From NCBI GenBank assembly GCA_963729215.1, contig CAVSND010000024.1, forward strand, positions 50,755 through 114,754: DNA of 64,000 nt. Direction: 5' to 3'. This document shows, one piece after another, positions 48,682 through 57,781 of this stretch. The translations under genes were made by a program, and so were the position numbers. Source of the stretch: CAVQJU01 sp963729215 (GTDB lineage: Bacteria > Acidobacteriota > Vicinamibacteria > Vicinamibacterales > CAVVIG01). The notes under the pieces were generated by a model. It made no database searches, was not told the DNA's origin, and worked only from the letters and a program-made list of their open reading frames with translations. Numbering within the stretch: position 1 is the first letter of the stretch; the number at the start of each line of letters is the position of its first letter.

Positions 48682-48809
48682 ACGGCCTCCTGCCTGGGCT
48701 CTCGCAGCCCAAAGACGCGTCTAACGGAACGGGCTGAGTCTAGCTCACAAGCCCCGCCTTCCTTTGATCGCAGGTAGATCGCGAACCCGAACAGAAAACG
48801 ACGAGGCGT

Positions 48810-49361
48810 CTACTTCGAGCGGCGGAAGGTGAACTCGATGGCCCCCTCGTTCCAGCTCCGTCCATCGTCGTTGGACGAGTCCAGCCGATAGACCCAGTTG
48901 TCGGCGTCCGGCACGACATAGTGCTCGCGGACGATGATGCCTGGTGATTCCGAGGTGATCGTGACGGTGCTGCCGCTCACGGCGACCGATCCGGTGCCGT
49001 GATGCACCTGCCGCCTCAGGAACGACTCGGAGACGTTCAGAAATTCGATGACCCACGTCTTCCGGATCTGGTCGTACTGCCGGAAGGTGATCCCCAGAGA
49101 GGGAGTGCCGTCGGGATAGGGTGCCCGACACTCGTCGGCGATCGCCGTCCCGTCCAGGACGTAACGGCCGACCCAGGCAACCGGGTACTCGGCCACCTTC
49201 CCATCCGGAAGCCTGGTCCTGCCCCTGCCGTCCCATTTGCCGATGAGGAACGCGAAGACGTCGAGCTCGCGCGGGGCGCGCGGGCTCCTCTCGCCATAGA
49301 TGGTCTTCGACGGATCGGTCACGGTCGAGCCGTTCTGAACCTTTCCATGCTCCCGCGTCAC
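48810..49361 (-). CDS. DUF1579-like protein
   Basis: About 183 residues without a signal peptide. The pattern LDVFAFLIGKWDGRGRTRLPDG, followed by beta strands such as YVLDGTAIADECRAPYPDG, GITFRQYDQIRKTWVIEFL and WNEGAIEFTFRR, matches lipocalin-like DUF1579 proteins that start with a conserved L-x-G-x-W. Function unknown. The GTG at 49361 is a weak start without a clear ribosome-binding site; a later start would remove about 25 unstructured residues. Confidence 0.6.
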   Translation of the reverse strand: MTREHGKVQNGSTVTDPSKTIYGERSPRAPRELDVFAFLIGKWDGRGRTRLPDGKVAEYPVAWVGRYVLDGTAIADECRAPYPDGTPSLGITFRQYDQIRKTWVIEFLNVSESFLRRQVHHGTGSVAVSGSTVTITSESPGIIVREHYVVPDADNWVYRLDSSNDDGRSWNEGAIEFTFRRSK

Positions 49362-49383
49362 GTGTGAAACGGCTTCGCGAAAC

Positions 49384-49818
49384 CTAGCGAGGGAAATGCA
49401 CGATCCCGTGCTCCCCTCGCTCGGCCGTCCATGGGATCTCCTGGTCCCGCTTTCTGACGATCTCGTGTGCGTCGTTGAAATCGACGAAGTGGGCCCTGAG
49501 CGTCCCCGTCATCGTGCCGTCCGCCTTGAGCGTGCCGGTCGAGTCGATGCGGATGCTGAAGTTCTCGCCGGCCGAGTCGCCGCCAAACGTCAGCGTGTCG
49601 CCGGTGAACGCACCGGCGAGCTTGATCGGATCGCCGTGCGGCCAGTCGAGCGTGCCGGTGACGGCATGCTTCTTCTGTGCGAGCTCGAGCTTCAGCCCGA
49701 AATGCTCGACCGTGAGCGTCCATGTCCCCGTGACCGATTGTTCTTTCGCGTCAACGGAACCGGCGCCGAGCGCGGCGGCAACGGCGATCACGGCTGCGGC
49801 GACTATTGCGCTCTTCAT
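49384..49818 (-). CDS. small secreted beta-rich protein
   Basis: A 144-residue protein with a signal peptide (AIVAAAVIAVAAALGAGSVDA). The mature part consists of predicted beta strands with the repeat-like words GTWTLTVEHFG, GTLDWPHGDPIKLAGAFTGDTLTFGG and GTLKADGTMTGTLRA, as in small secreted acidobacterial proteins that occur beside TonB receptors. The function is unknown. Its start lies ten bases after the receptor's stop, so the two are probably co-transcribed. Confidence 0.6.
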   Translation of the reverse strand: MKSAIVAAAVIAVAAALGAGSVDAKEQSVTGTWTLTVEHFGLKLELAQKKHAVTGTLDWPHGDPIKLAGAFTGDTLTFGGDSAGENFSIRIDSTGTLKADGTMTGTLRAHFVDFNDAHEIVRKRDQEIPWTAERGEHGIVHFPR

Positions 49819-49828
49819 ACCGAGACGT

Positions 49829-52800
49829 TCAGAAGTCGAACTGCACGTTGAACCGCATGAACCGCGGCAGCAGCACGGCCGTCGGCGTCATCCATTTCGC
49901 ACCGTTCGTCGCAGGATCGTAAACCGTCTCGTACGTCGTCGGCGTGTTGGAATTGAACAGGTTGTACACGTCCAGGCCGACGTTCGTTCTCGTCTTGCCA
50001 AACCGCAAGACCTTCGCGAAGCGCATGTCCACCGCGTTGATGCGGTCGCCGTACACCGCACCCGGCAACAGGAGGTCCACGTCCTGGGTGGCCAACCCGG
50101 GCGCCAGCGTCCGGCCTGTGGCGGCCTTGAACTGAGCGGCCGTCATGCGATAGATCGCGGACCGGGACGCGCCGTTCGTGCCCACGGCCGTGCCCGGCTG
50201 CGCATTCGCTTGCGAACGGAAGATGCCGCTGACGAGGACGTCCACCTTGGGAACGGTGTAGGAGGCGAGCCCTCGGACGCTGGTCTGCCAGGGCTCCGCG
50301 GCGTTGCAGCTGGTCTGACCATCAACGATGCCCGCGGCGGTGATCGGGACGGCGGCGGTCCCGAGTGTCGGGGCACTCGGCCGCCCGAACCGCGCGGTCA
50401 TCTCGTCGCATGTGTTGCTCACGCCGTGGCCCGTGCTGGTGCCGCCCTGAAGACTCAGGCCGTTGTGCATGCGCGCGTTGAACGACACGTCAACGCCGTG
50501 CCAGTAGTGCGTCTCGCCGCCATAGTCGTCGGCAGTCGTGTAGTACGAATCCGTCGCACCCAGGGCGCTCCGCGTGTTGCGCGTGAGGAACGTGACAGGG
50601 TACCCGCCTCCGTTGGGCAGGAGCGGATTCGAAGGCGCGATCAGGGTGACCTCGTCGTAGTCGGCGGCCGTGAGCGCGCGGTTGTGGGTGAGGAAGAAGT
50701 TGCTCCACACACGCCGGTTGTAGCTGACCTCAACGGCGACCCGCGGCGCGATTTCCTGCTGCACGCTGACGCCGTATTGCCAATCCCGATTACGCGTGCC
50801 CCACCCTTCGAGGACCGCGGGATTGACGGTGGTGGTCTGCGTAAAGGAGCCCCAGTTGTTGGATGACCACGCTCCGCACTCGCCGTTGGCCGCCGAATTC
50901 AGGAAGTTGCATTCGGCGACGCGGTTCCCGTTGGGATCGGACCATTGGCGATTGATGGACGTCACGAGCGTCTGGCCCGGGTTGGCGATGGTGTAGGCGT
51001 CCCCCGTGTACGCGCCCTGGAGGTACTGCCCGACATTCACCTTGAGCGCCGTCTTCCCGTTTCCAAAGACGTCGTAGGCTGCACCCATCCGGGGTGAGAT
51101 GTCGTGGTAGCCCTTGACGCCTTCGGTGCGTGGAAGCAGGACCGGGCCACCGAACTCGTTGTCGGCGATGATGCCGTTCTCTCCGGCCGGCGCCCAACTG
51201 GACGCGCTCTCGTACCGCAACGCCCCCTGGAGCGTGAGCCGTTTACGCGTCCACTGGTCCTGGACGTAGAAGCCGTTGTAGAGAAGGCTGTTGCTGGTCT
51301 CGTTCGTTCCGACGCGCTGCGACAGCTGATTCGGCGCAGCGTTGTTGAACCGGTAGCTGATCTGCCGTCCGACGTAAGTAATATTCCTGTTCGACATGTA
51401 CCCGGCCTGATAGCCCCACTTCATGTTGTTGCTGCCGGTGATGTAAGACATCGCCGCTTTCCAGGTGGCGTGCTTCTGGTTGCTCGACGGCGCCGGATTG
51501 AACCCGCGATAGATGAAATTCGCGAAAGGCACTCCCGCGCCGGTGGACTGCTCCGTCACCGGAATGAAGTCCGTCAGCACGCCGTAGGGCCGGGGATCGC
51601 CGTTGTCGGTATAGAAGGCCGAATAACCGCTCTCGAAGAGGATGCGATTCGAGAACGGTGACGTCCACGTCGTCTGCATGATCTTCGCAGGCGCATCCCA
51701 GATGGTTCCCGACTCGGGGGACACCGTCGCCGTGCCAGGAGTCACTCCGGGGCCCGACGCGACCCAGCCGTCGCCGGGACCTCGGCACTGATCGCCGCCT
51801 TCCTTGTAAGCGCCTCCGCTGCAGTTCTTCGTATAGTCGATGTAGAACCCCAACTTGTTCTTCTGCGTCGCCTGCCAGGTCAGGCGCACGGCGTTCAGGG
51901 TCTTGGACGTGGAGTTACGCACACTCAGGGCATTGCTGCGGGCCCACGTCCACGCGTTCGGGTTTCCTGCGTTCAGGTTGTCGTACAGGTTCTGCTGTTC
52001 CTGATAGGTGCCGATCGCGCGCGTGTTGGCGTAGAACCACACGCGGTCGCGCAGAATGGGTCCGCCCACGGCGAGGTTCGCGTCGTAGCTCTTGATGAGC
52101 GCCGGCTGCTCGCCGAATCCCAGCGAGCGGAGGTGGTCGTCGATGTTGCTCGACTGCCCCCACTTGCCTGCATAGCTGGTAAAGCCAGTCCCGCTGAACG
52201 CATTGCCGCCGGTCTTCGGGATGATGTTGAAGGCCGGGCCGCCGCGGTCGGCCTCGCCGAGGCCGCCGGAGATGGCCACCTGCACTTCCGACGCGTTCGA
52301 CATGTCGTACAAGTAGCCGGACACGCCGCCGCCATTCCCGGGCGCGCCCACGTTCAGCCCGTCGAGCTGGATGAGGCCTTCGGTATTCCGCCCGCCGCGC
52401 GCCGAGAAGAAGTTGTTAATCGTGGCGGCGCCGCCTCCGAAACCGGTGGCCTGGATCGCTGGAAGCGCCGCGATGTAGTTGCCGTAGCTTCGCGACGCCG
52501 GAAGCGCGCGAACCACGTCTCCGTCGATGACCGTCTGCTGGCGCGCCGTCTGGATGTCCACCACCGGCGACTCGCCGGTCACGGTGACGGACTCCGCGAC
52601 GCTCCCCACGCGCATCTCCGCGCCAATGTTCACGACGCCGGCGCCCGCCAACTCGACGCCTTCGCGCACGACGGTGGCGAAGCTGGGAAGCGTGAAGCTG
52701 ACTTTGTAAGTGCCGGGCGGCAGATCGGGAATGCGGTACTGCCCTGTTTCGTCGGTGACGCCCGTGCGCACCTTGGTGATGAGCGCCGGGCTCGATACTT

Positions 52801-52933
52801 CAATCGTCACGCCCGGGAGCACGGCGCCGGATGTGTCGCGCACGGTTCCGGCAAGGCTTTGCGCGGACGCCACGCTCGTTCCTGCACCGAGGGCGGCCAT
52901 CGCCAACAACGATCGGATCAACACTCGCTTCAT
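49829..52933 (-). CDS. Oar-like TonB-dependent outer-membrane receptor
   Basis: A 1034-residue protein. Signal peptide (to about 25, ending ASAQS), an N-terminal carboxypeptidase-regulatory-like domain (GTVRDTSGAVLPGVTIEV to about residue 110), a plug domain (about 125-235, with VVDIQTARQQTVIDGDVVRALP), and a long beta-barrel that ends in the aromatic FMRFNVQFDF, typical for Bam-dependent insertion. Acidobacterial genomes carry many such receptors; the ligand is unknown but often a glycan fragment. No frame break is seen over 3.1 kb. A good promoter lies at 53002-53030. Confidence 0.92.
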   Translation of the reverse strand: MKRVLIRSLLAMAALGAGTSVASAQSLAGTVRDTSGAVLPGVTIEVSSPALITKVRTGVTDETGQYRIPDLPPGTYKVSFTLPSFATVVREGVELAGAGVVNIGAEMRVGSVAESVTVTGESPVVDIQTARQQTVIDGDVVRALPASRSYGNYIAALPAIQATGFGGGAATINNFFSARGGRNTEGLIQLDGLNVGAPGNGGGVSGYLYDMSNASEVQVAISGGLGEADRGGPAFNIIPKTGGNAFSGTGFTSYAGKWGQSSNIDDHLRSLGFGEQPALIKSYDANLAVGGPILRDRVWFYANTRAIGTYQEQQNLYDNLNAGNPNAWTWARSNALSVRNSTSKTLNAVRLTWQATQKNKLGFYIDYTKNCSGGAYKEGGDQCRGPGDGWVASGPGVTPGTATVSPESGTIWDAPAKIMQTTWTSPFSNRILFESGYSAFYTDNGDPRPYGVLTDFIPVTEQSTGAGVPFANFIYRGFNPAPSSNQKHATWKAAMSYITGSNNMKWGYQAGYMSNRNITYVGRQISYRFNNAAPNQLSQRVGTNETSNSLLYNGFYVQDQWTRKRLTLQGALRYESASSWAPAGENGIIADNEFGGPVLLPRTEGVKGYHDISPRMGAAYDVFGNGKTALKVNVGQYLQGAYTGDAYTIANPGQTLVTSINRQWSDPNGNRVAECNFLNSAANGECGAWSSNNWGSFTQTTTVNPAVLEGWGTRNRDWQYGVSVQQEIAPRVAVEVSYNRRVWSNFFLTHNRALTAADYDEVTLIAPSNPLLPNGGGYPVTFLTRNTRSALGATDSYYTTADDYGGETHYWHGVDVSFNARMHNGLSLQGGTSTGHGVSNTCDEMTARFGRPSAPTLGTAAVPITAAGIVDGQTSCNAAEPWQTSVRGLASYTVPKVDVLVSGIFRSQANAQPGTAVGTNGASRSAIYRMTAAQFKAATGRTLAPGLATQDVDLLLPGAVYGDRINAVDMRFAKVLRFGKTRTNVGLDVYNLFNSNTPTTYETVYDPATNGAKWMTPTAVLLPRFMRFNVQFDF

Positions 52934-53001
52934 AGTGGAGAACCTCCATACCGCTCGCGTCGCGAGTCCCGGCTATCTGCCACTGACACGAAGAAGCGTG
53001 G

Positions 53002-53030
53002 ACTATGAGCTTAGGGATTATTTATGTCAA
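53002..53030 (-). promoter_or_regulatory. sigma70-like promoter of the TonB receptor gene
   Basis: On the minus strand TTGACA (53030-53025) is followed after 17 bases by CATAGT (53007-53002), four of six matches to TATAAT. The surrounding sequence is AT-rich compared with the rest of the window. The distance to ATG 52933 is about 65 bases. Confidence 0.6.
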
Positions 53031-53180
53031 GAGTGATGGCGTGTGCGAGCCGGCGCACCCAGTCCATGTGTGCGCGTGTGCGGGCCTCGAAGGTTCGAAT
53101 CCCGTACAATCCGCAAATGCGGCCGGCTCATGCGGCATAGCCATTATTGATGGTCGCATCAAGGTCAGGGATACGACGGT

Positions 53181-54509
53181 ATGACCATCATTACTAACGG
53201 CACTATCCTCACGCCGTCGGGTCCGCTCAAGGGCGAACTTCGTACCGATGACGATGGGCGTATCGGAGGCATCAGCAGCCAGCAACTCGGCGTGCCTGGC
53301 GCTGAGGTGATCGATGCCTCCGGGATGATTGTCATGCCCGGGTTCATCGACACCCACCGGCATACGTGGCAAACCGCGGTCAAAGGCGTGCTGCCCAGTT
53401 GCACGCTGGATGAATATTTCGCGGGTGTCCTCGCCACGCTCAACCCGCTCTATCGTCCTCAGGATGTCTACATCTCCAACTACATGGGAGCGTTGGAGGC
53501 CCTCAGCGCGGGCATCACCACCATGCTCGACTGGTCCCATATTTCCCGCACGCCCGAACACGCCGACGCCGCCATCAAGGGATTGCGGGACTCCGGCATC
53601 AGGGCGGTGTACTCCCATGGCGCCCCGGGCTCGCCTGATTATTGGGGCGGCAGCTCGAAAGGCCACCCACAGGACATCCGCAGGATTCGCAAGGAGGTGC
53701 TCTCCGACGACACAGCGTTGGTCACCCTGGGGATGTCGGCAAGAGCGCCGGGGGCGGTCACTGATGACGTCATCAAGGCCGACTGGGCCCTCGCGAGGGA
53801 ACTGGGGCTTCGCATCAGTGTGCACGCCGGCTATCGTCGCCACCGCCACCATCACCAGCACATCGCCGACCTCGCAAGACTGGGAGCGTTGGGTCCCGAC
53901 ACGACTTGTATCCATTGCACCGATTCCTCTGATGCGGAGTTGGACCTGTTGGCGGCATCGGGGACCTTCACCTCGGTGGCTCCATATGTCGAGATGCTGA
54001 TGGGCCACGGGATGCCCCCAACGGGCAAATTGCTCAAACGTGGCATCCGGCCCTCATTGAGCATCGACGTCGCCTCCAGCGTGCCGGGGGACATGTTCAC
54101 CCAGATGCGAACCGCCCTGGTCGCCGAACGCATTCTCGCGATGACGGCGACCCCCGATGAGAGATTTGCTCCAACCCTCACCCACAAAGACGTATTGGAG
54201 TTCGCCACACTTCAAGGGGCACGGGCGTTGGGGATGGCACACACGATTGGCAGTCTGGAAGTGGGCAAGCGAGCCGATGTGGTGCTGCTCGACACGCGGA
54301 AGGTCAACACACAACCGGTGGTCGACCCGGAAGGCACGGTGGTGGTCTACGCCGACACCTCCAACATCGACACCGTGATGGTGGGCGGTGTGATTCGCAA
54401 ACGCCATGGGCAACTTGTCGCCAATCGTTTGTCCGATGACTTCAAGCTCCTCGACGCCAGCCGGGACTACCTGCTCAACGCAGCGGGCATGAAAGCATTC
54501 AATGTATGA
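53181..54509 (+). CDS. amidohydrolase (ATZ/TRZ-like, cytosine-deaminase superfamily)
   Basis: A 442-residue metal-dependent hydrolase. Metal ligands: H59 and H61 in GFIDTHRHTW, a His in ISVHAGY, a His in TCIHCTDSSD and an Asp in SLSIDVASS. The C-terminal composite beta domain includes IGSLEVGKRADVVLLDTRKV. The substrate may be an aminated heterocycle or similar; a histidine-rich run RRHRHHHQH near residue 220 is unusual. By eye the gene is somewhat less GC-rich than its neighbours, which could mean transfer. It is divergent from the TonB receptor. Confidence 0.88.
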   Translation: MTIITNGTILTPSGPLKGELRTDDDGRIGGISSQQLGVPGAEVIDASGMIVMPGFIDTHRHTWQTAVKGVLPSCTLDEYFAGVLATLNPLYRPQDVYISNYMGALEALSAGITTMLDWSHISRTPEHADAAIKGLRDSGIRAVYSHGAPGSPDYWGGSSKGHPQDIRRIRKEVLSDDTALVTLGMSARAPGAVTDDVIKADWALARELGLRISVHAGYRRHRHHHQHIADLARLGALGPDTTCIHCTDSSDAELDLLAASGTFTSVAPYVEMLMGHGMPPTGKLLKRGIRPSLSIDVASSVPGDMFTQMRTALVAERILAMTATPDERFAPTLTHKDVLEFATLQGARALGMAHTIGSLEVGKRADVVLLDTRKVNTQPVVDPEGTVVVYADTSNIDTVMVGGVIRKRHGQLVANRLSDDFKLLDASRDYLLNAAGMKAFNV

Positions 54510-54518
54510 GGTGGTTCA

Positions 54519-54695
54519 CTAACGTTCCGCCGGAGGTGTCCGGCCGTCGACGAACCGGCGGAACCATAACTCGAGCATCACGAGGCTCCAGAGCCTGTGG
54601 CGATGATCCGCAGTGCCGTCGCGTTGCTGGTGCCAGAGGCGAGCGACGACGTGGCCGTTGAATATGCAGCGATCGCGCAACCGCCCGTCGACATC
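54519..54695 (-). pseudogene. C-terminal remnant of an asparagine synthase (glutamine-hydrolysing)
   Basis: The frame ends LRDRCIFNGHVVARLWHQQR, DHRHRLWSLVMLELWFRRFVDG, which is how AsnB-type asparagine synthetases end (F-x-x-x-V-x-x-L-x-x-x-H, then RLW-x-L-x-x-x-E-LW-x-R-x-F). About 58 residues are recognisable; the preceding 500 residues of the enzyme are absent and no start codon fits. It lies ten bases beyond the stop of the amidohydrolase, converging with it. Confidence 0.65.
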
Positions 54696-54711
54696 GCATG
54701 GGCGCTTCGAC

Positions 54712-54906
54712 CTACCCCTGCTTCGGCTCGTCGTCATCGGCCGTTGGAGGCAGGGTCTTACTGACCTGACGTTCCGTCGCCCCCAGGTGCCCCTCTTCCG
54801 CCGATGCGCCAGGACGCTTCTCGAAGGAACGGGTATCACTGGAGGCCGTGCCCTTCCGCCTCGGGCGCGGTGCCGAGACTTGAGCATTCTTTCTCGTCGT
54901 CGCCAT
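54712..54906 (-). CDS. 64-residue hydrophilic protein
   Basis: An ATG at 54906 with GAGG five bases upstream opens a 64-codon frame rich in Arg, Lys, Glu, Thr and Ser (MATTRKNAQVSAPRPRRKG..DDDEPKQG). It has no hydrophobic core and is probably disordered. It would lie upstream of the asnB remnant on the same strand. No homologue is recognised; support is the start context and clear frame only. Confidence 0.4.
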   Translation of the reverse strand: MATTRKNAQVSAPRPRRKGTASSDTRSFEKRPGASAEEGHLGATERQVSKTLPPTADDDEPKQG

Positions 54907-55066
54907 ATAGACCTCGAAAAGAGGGACTGCAAAGAGTGCGCCCGCATGGCGTCCGCAAGGCCGAGGCTCACGCTGTTGGGTTGTGAAATGTTCCATGCAG
55001 CCAGCCCAGGTGACAAGGGTGCATCGTCACCGGTGCCGGTTGGACTGAGGGCTATGGATGCAGTGA

Positions 55067-55165
55067 CTATCCGTCTAACCAGACCGCGTACAACATGACT
55101 GCCGCAGTCACACCGATGGCGATCTCGACGACGACCACGATGATCGCCAACCAATCCCGCCGCAT
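55067..55165 (-). CDS. 32-residue single-span membrane peptide
   Basis: The frame MRRDWLAIIVVVVEIAIGV.. encodes one strongly hydrophobic helix flanked by two arginines at the N-terminus and Asp at the end, a layout of small membrane proteins. No good ribosome-binding site is seen before ATG 55165. Base composition alone rarely gives so clean a TM helix in GC-rich DNA, but the call stays weak. The 200 bases between it and 55375 hold nothing I can support. Confidence 0.3.
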   Translation of the reverse strand: MRRDWLAIIVVVVEIAIGVTAAVMLYAVWLDG

Positions 55166-55374
55166 GGCGGGATATAACGCAATTTGGAGACCACGCGTCT
55201 GTCGGATTCGCACAGAGCGTGACGATGTGGCGCAGGGTCGGATCACGGCACTAAGCACCCGCGGAGAGCTGACGTGCGATCTACTGATGAGGTATCTATT
55301 ACTTCCGCTGCCCACGCCGTGCGTGGATGACCGCCCTCCCGAAGCCGCGTCACCCACTCTAGTGTTCGGCGGCC

Positions 55375-56463
55375 TCATCCCGGCGAGGCGGCGACAGGAG
55401 TCGGCGCCGCCGCGGCGACGATGTCGTGGACGAACCTGAGTTTGTCGAGAACGGGTGTCGAGAGCACGAAGGGATACGCGTCGGGCAAGCCAAGACCGCG
55501 ATTCAGATTGTTGAGCACATACGTCACGGGGAACCAGCTGTCGATGAGACGATCGAACGAACCGCCCGGCGAGCCCACGCGATTCGGCACGACCGTGAGG
55601 CGTGGCTCGTGCGCTCGATGGGGACGGACGGATATCCCGCACGCCGCCGCCGTCTCCAGCGTGTCCGTCATGTGGAGGTAATGCGCCCACGTTTCCGCCC
55701 AGTCTTCCCAGGGATGGGATGCGGCGTACGCGCTCACGAATTGCTGCTGCCAGTCGGCGGAGGGTCCGTTGGCGTAATGGTGTTGAAGCGCCCGGGCGTA
55801 GTCCGCTCGCTCGTCTCCGAAGCGTGCGCGAAATTCCGCCAGCGACTGATGCCCGCCAATCAGTCGATCCCAGTAGTAGTGACCGATTTCATGGCGGAAA
55901 TGTCCGAGCAGCGTTCGGTAGGGTTCGTGCAGCTGTGCTCTGCGGCGCTCCCGCTCCGGGTCGTCAGCCTCGGCAACGTTAATCGTGATGACGCCGTCCG
56001 CGTGTCCCGTCAGGATCGGTGTCGCGTCTACGTCTGCCAGGAAATCGAAGGCGAGGCCCGACGCCGGTTCGTCCTGCTTCGCCGCGAACGGCAGCGCCAA
56101 CCTCAGTAGTGAGTAGACCAGGCGGCGCTTTGCCGATTCCAGGCGAAACCACCCATCGCGATGAGACGGCGTGGATACGTCAGGAATGACACGCGTCAGC
56201 CGACACGAGACGCACAGCGAATCGAGATCCGCGTCCATCACGGCCCAGTTGCACACGTGCTGATCGGTGTAATTGGCGCAGAGACGGTATTCGCACCCCG
56301 CGGAGTCCGCGAGCGGCGAGCGCCAGCGGCCGCCGCTCGTGGATTCGAGGGATCGCATGTCCGCGGCACCCGGAAGGAATGCGAGCAGATGCCCACAGTG
56401 GAGGCATTCGGTGTTTTCAAAAAACACCGGCTGATCGCAGTGATCGCAGTGAAAGACGTTCAT
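55375..56463 (-). CDS. zinc-ribbon plus putative zinc-binding metallopeptidase
   Basis: A 362-residue cytoplasmic protein. An N-terminal zinc ribbon has FHCDHCDQPVFFEN and ECLHCGH, then a Cys-containing stretch (CEYRLCANYTDQHVCNW), then a domain with GHFRHEIGHYYWDRL, an HExxH zinc-peptidase motif, and a downstream HPWEDWAETWAHYLHM that should supply the third ligand. This is the arrangement of the DUF2248/putative zinc-binding metallopeptidase family. The start at 56463 lets the ribbon begin at residue 5. The substrate is unknown. Confidence 0.85.
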   Translation of the reverse strand: MNVFHCDHCDQPVFFENTECLHCGHLLAFLPGAADMRSLESTSGGRWRSPLADSAGCEYRLCANYTDQHVCNWAVMDADLDSLCVSCRLTRVIPDVSTPSHRDGWFRLESAKRRLVYSLLRLALPFAAKQDEPASGLAFDFLADVDATPILTGHADGVITINVAEADDPERERRRAQLHEPYRTLLGHFRHEIGHYYWDRLIGGHQSLAEFRARFGDERADYARALQHHYANGPSADWQQQFVSAYAASHPWEDWAETWAHYLHMTDTLETAAACGISVRPHRAHEPRLTVVPNRVGSPGGSFDRLIDSWFPVTYVLNNLNRGLGLPDAYPFVLSTPVLDKLRFVHDIVAAAAPTPVAASPG

Positions 56464-56486
56464 GCGCCGACGCCGGCGGTGTCGAT

Positions 56487-56639
56487 CTACAGGCGTCCCG
56501 TCATGACCAGGAGGAGCAGCACGATGACCAGGAGGCCAAGCGTGCCGCTCGGCGCATAACCCCACCCGCGACTGTGCGGCCACGCAGGGATGGCACCGAG
56601 CAGCATCAATACGAGAACGACCAGCAGGATGGTGATCAC
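56487..56639 (-). CDS. DUF3309 family small membrane protein
   Basis: A 50-residue protein: ITILLVVLVLMLLGAIPAWP, then HSRGWGYAPSG, then a second hydrophobic helix ending MTGRL. The central PAWPxSRGWGYxPSG motif is diagnostic for DUF3309, small proteins common in soil bacteria. The start is GTG 56639 with AGAAGGA just upstream. It lies 23 bases before the metallopeptidase gene on the same strand and is divergent from the BON protein; a stress-related role is only inferred. Confidence 0.8.
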   Translation of the reverse strand: MITILLVVLVLMLLGAIPAWPHSRGWGYAPSGTLGLLVIVLLLLVMTGRL

Positions 56640-56935
56640 GTTCCTTCTCCTTCGCGTTGCCGTGTTTCCGCGAGCCGAGTCAGACGCGGCTCTGGGCCGG
56701 ATGATGTGGCAAGGAGCCGGCCAACACGGCCGTGAGGCGCATGTCCCGGCAAAAGGCGCCAGCAAGGGGCCGTCAGCCTGCGGTTCTGACGCGGCTCGCT
56801 ACATGCCTTGCAGCGTTTCCTGACGAACGGTCCGAAACGACGCCGAAGAAGGGTCGCTTCGCCCGGCGCAAATCACAGGGGTGAGCTGTGGCATCAATGT
56901 TGATATTCATCAGCTGAGGAGATTAGAGGAGACAT

Positions 56936-57475
56936 ATGACATTGCGCACAGTGACACAACTGGCATGCGCCACCACCCTGGCGCTGGGGCTTCTCAGCGG
57001 TGCGGCCAGAGCCGCTGACACACCCGATGCGTGGGTCACGATGAAGACCAAGCTGTCGTTGATGACGACCGACGGGGTCAGCACCACCGATCTCAACGTC
57101 GACACCGTGAAGGGCATCGTGACCCTGCACGGGAAGGTCGGGACCGAAGCCGAAAAAGCCAGGGCCGGCGACGTCGCCCGGCGAGTGGACGGTGTCAAAG
57201 AGGTGAAGAACCTCCTGCAGATCGTTCCGGAGAGTCAGCGCAAGGTCGTCGAGCGATCGGACGAGGAAATCAAAACCAGCGTGGAGGCCGCCTTCCGCGC
57301 CAACCGGCGCGTGAACGACAGCGGAGTCAAGGTGTCGTCCGTCAACAAGGGTGTCGTGCTGTTGTCCGGCAAGACGAAGTCTCTCGAGGCTCATCTGGAA
57401 TCGGTCGAAGTCGCGAACGCGGTTCGCGGCGTCCGGCGAGTCTCGACCGAGGTCGAAGTACAAGCCGCGTCCTGA
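56936..57475 (+). CDS. periplasmic protein with two BON domains
   Basis: A 179-residue protein with a signal peptide (ending GAARAAD). Two BON (OsmY/nodulation) domains follow: residues about 33-100 with VDTVKGIVTLHGKVGTEAEKARA and about 108-175 with VSSVNKGVVLLSGKTKSLEAH; the shared G-V-V-x-L-x-G core marks each. BON proteins bind phospholipid surfaces and are often induced by osmotic or envelope stress. GAGGAGA lies just upstream. The 296 bases before it, shared with divergent DUF3309, hold the two promoters but no other gene. Confidence 0.88.
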   Translation: MTLRTVTQLACATTLALGLLSGAARAADTPDAWVTMKTKLSLMTTDGVSTTDLNVDTVKGIVTLHGKVGTEAEKARAGDVARRVDGVKEVKNLLQIVPESQRKVVERSDEEIKTSVEAAFRANRRVNDSGVKVSSVNKGVVLLSGKTKSLEAHLESVEVANAVRGVRRVSTEVEVQAAS

Positions 57476-57542
57476 TCCTGACTGCGGCTGGCCGTCCTCG
57501 ACTCCCGGCGGACCGCCAGCCGCAACCAACGACGGTCTGCGA

Positions 57543-57746
57543 ATGGAGCAACGCTCACTCGAGAATCGCGCGGGTCACTTTGCCATGGCCGGCTCGCCCC
57601 TTTCGTGTCCAGGCTGTGGCGTAATTGTCGGTCCATCGGCCAAGCAGGAAGCGCTCGTCGGCTACCACCATTGCCGAGGGTGCGGCTACGTCTGGCGCGA
57701 GCAGTCTGCCAAACCACCTCAAGAAGGAACAGCAGCCCCGGACTAG
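57543..57746 (+). CDS. 67-residue zinc-ribbon protein
   Basis: Two Cys pairs, CPGC near residue 22 and CRGC near residue 45, with YHH between them and GYVW after them form a zinc-ribbon. The start ATG 57543 has no strong ribosome-binding site. It follows the BON gene by 67 bases on the same strand and converges with the permease at 57782. Function unknown. Confidence 0.5.
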   Translation: MEQRSLENRAGHFAMAGSPLSCPGCGVIVGPSAKQEALVGYHHCRGCGYVWREQSAKPPQEGTAAPD

Positions 57747-57781
57747 CTGACGCGCATTGCCATCAGCAGGACAGGCCAACG

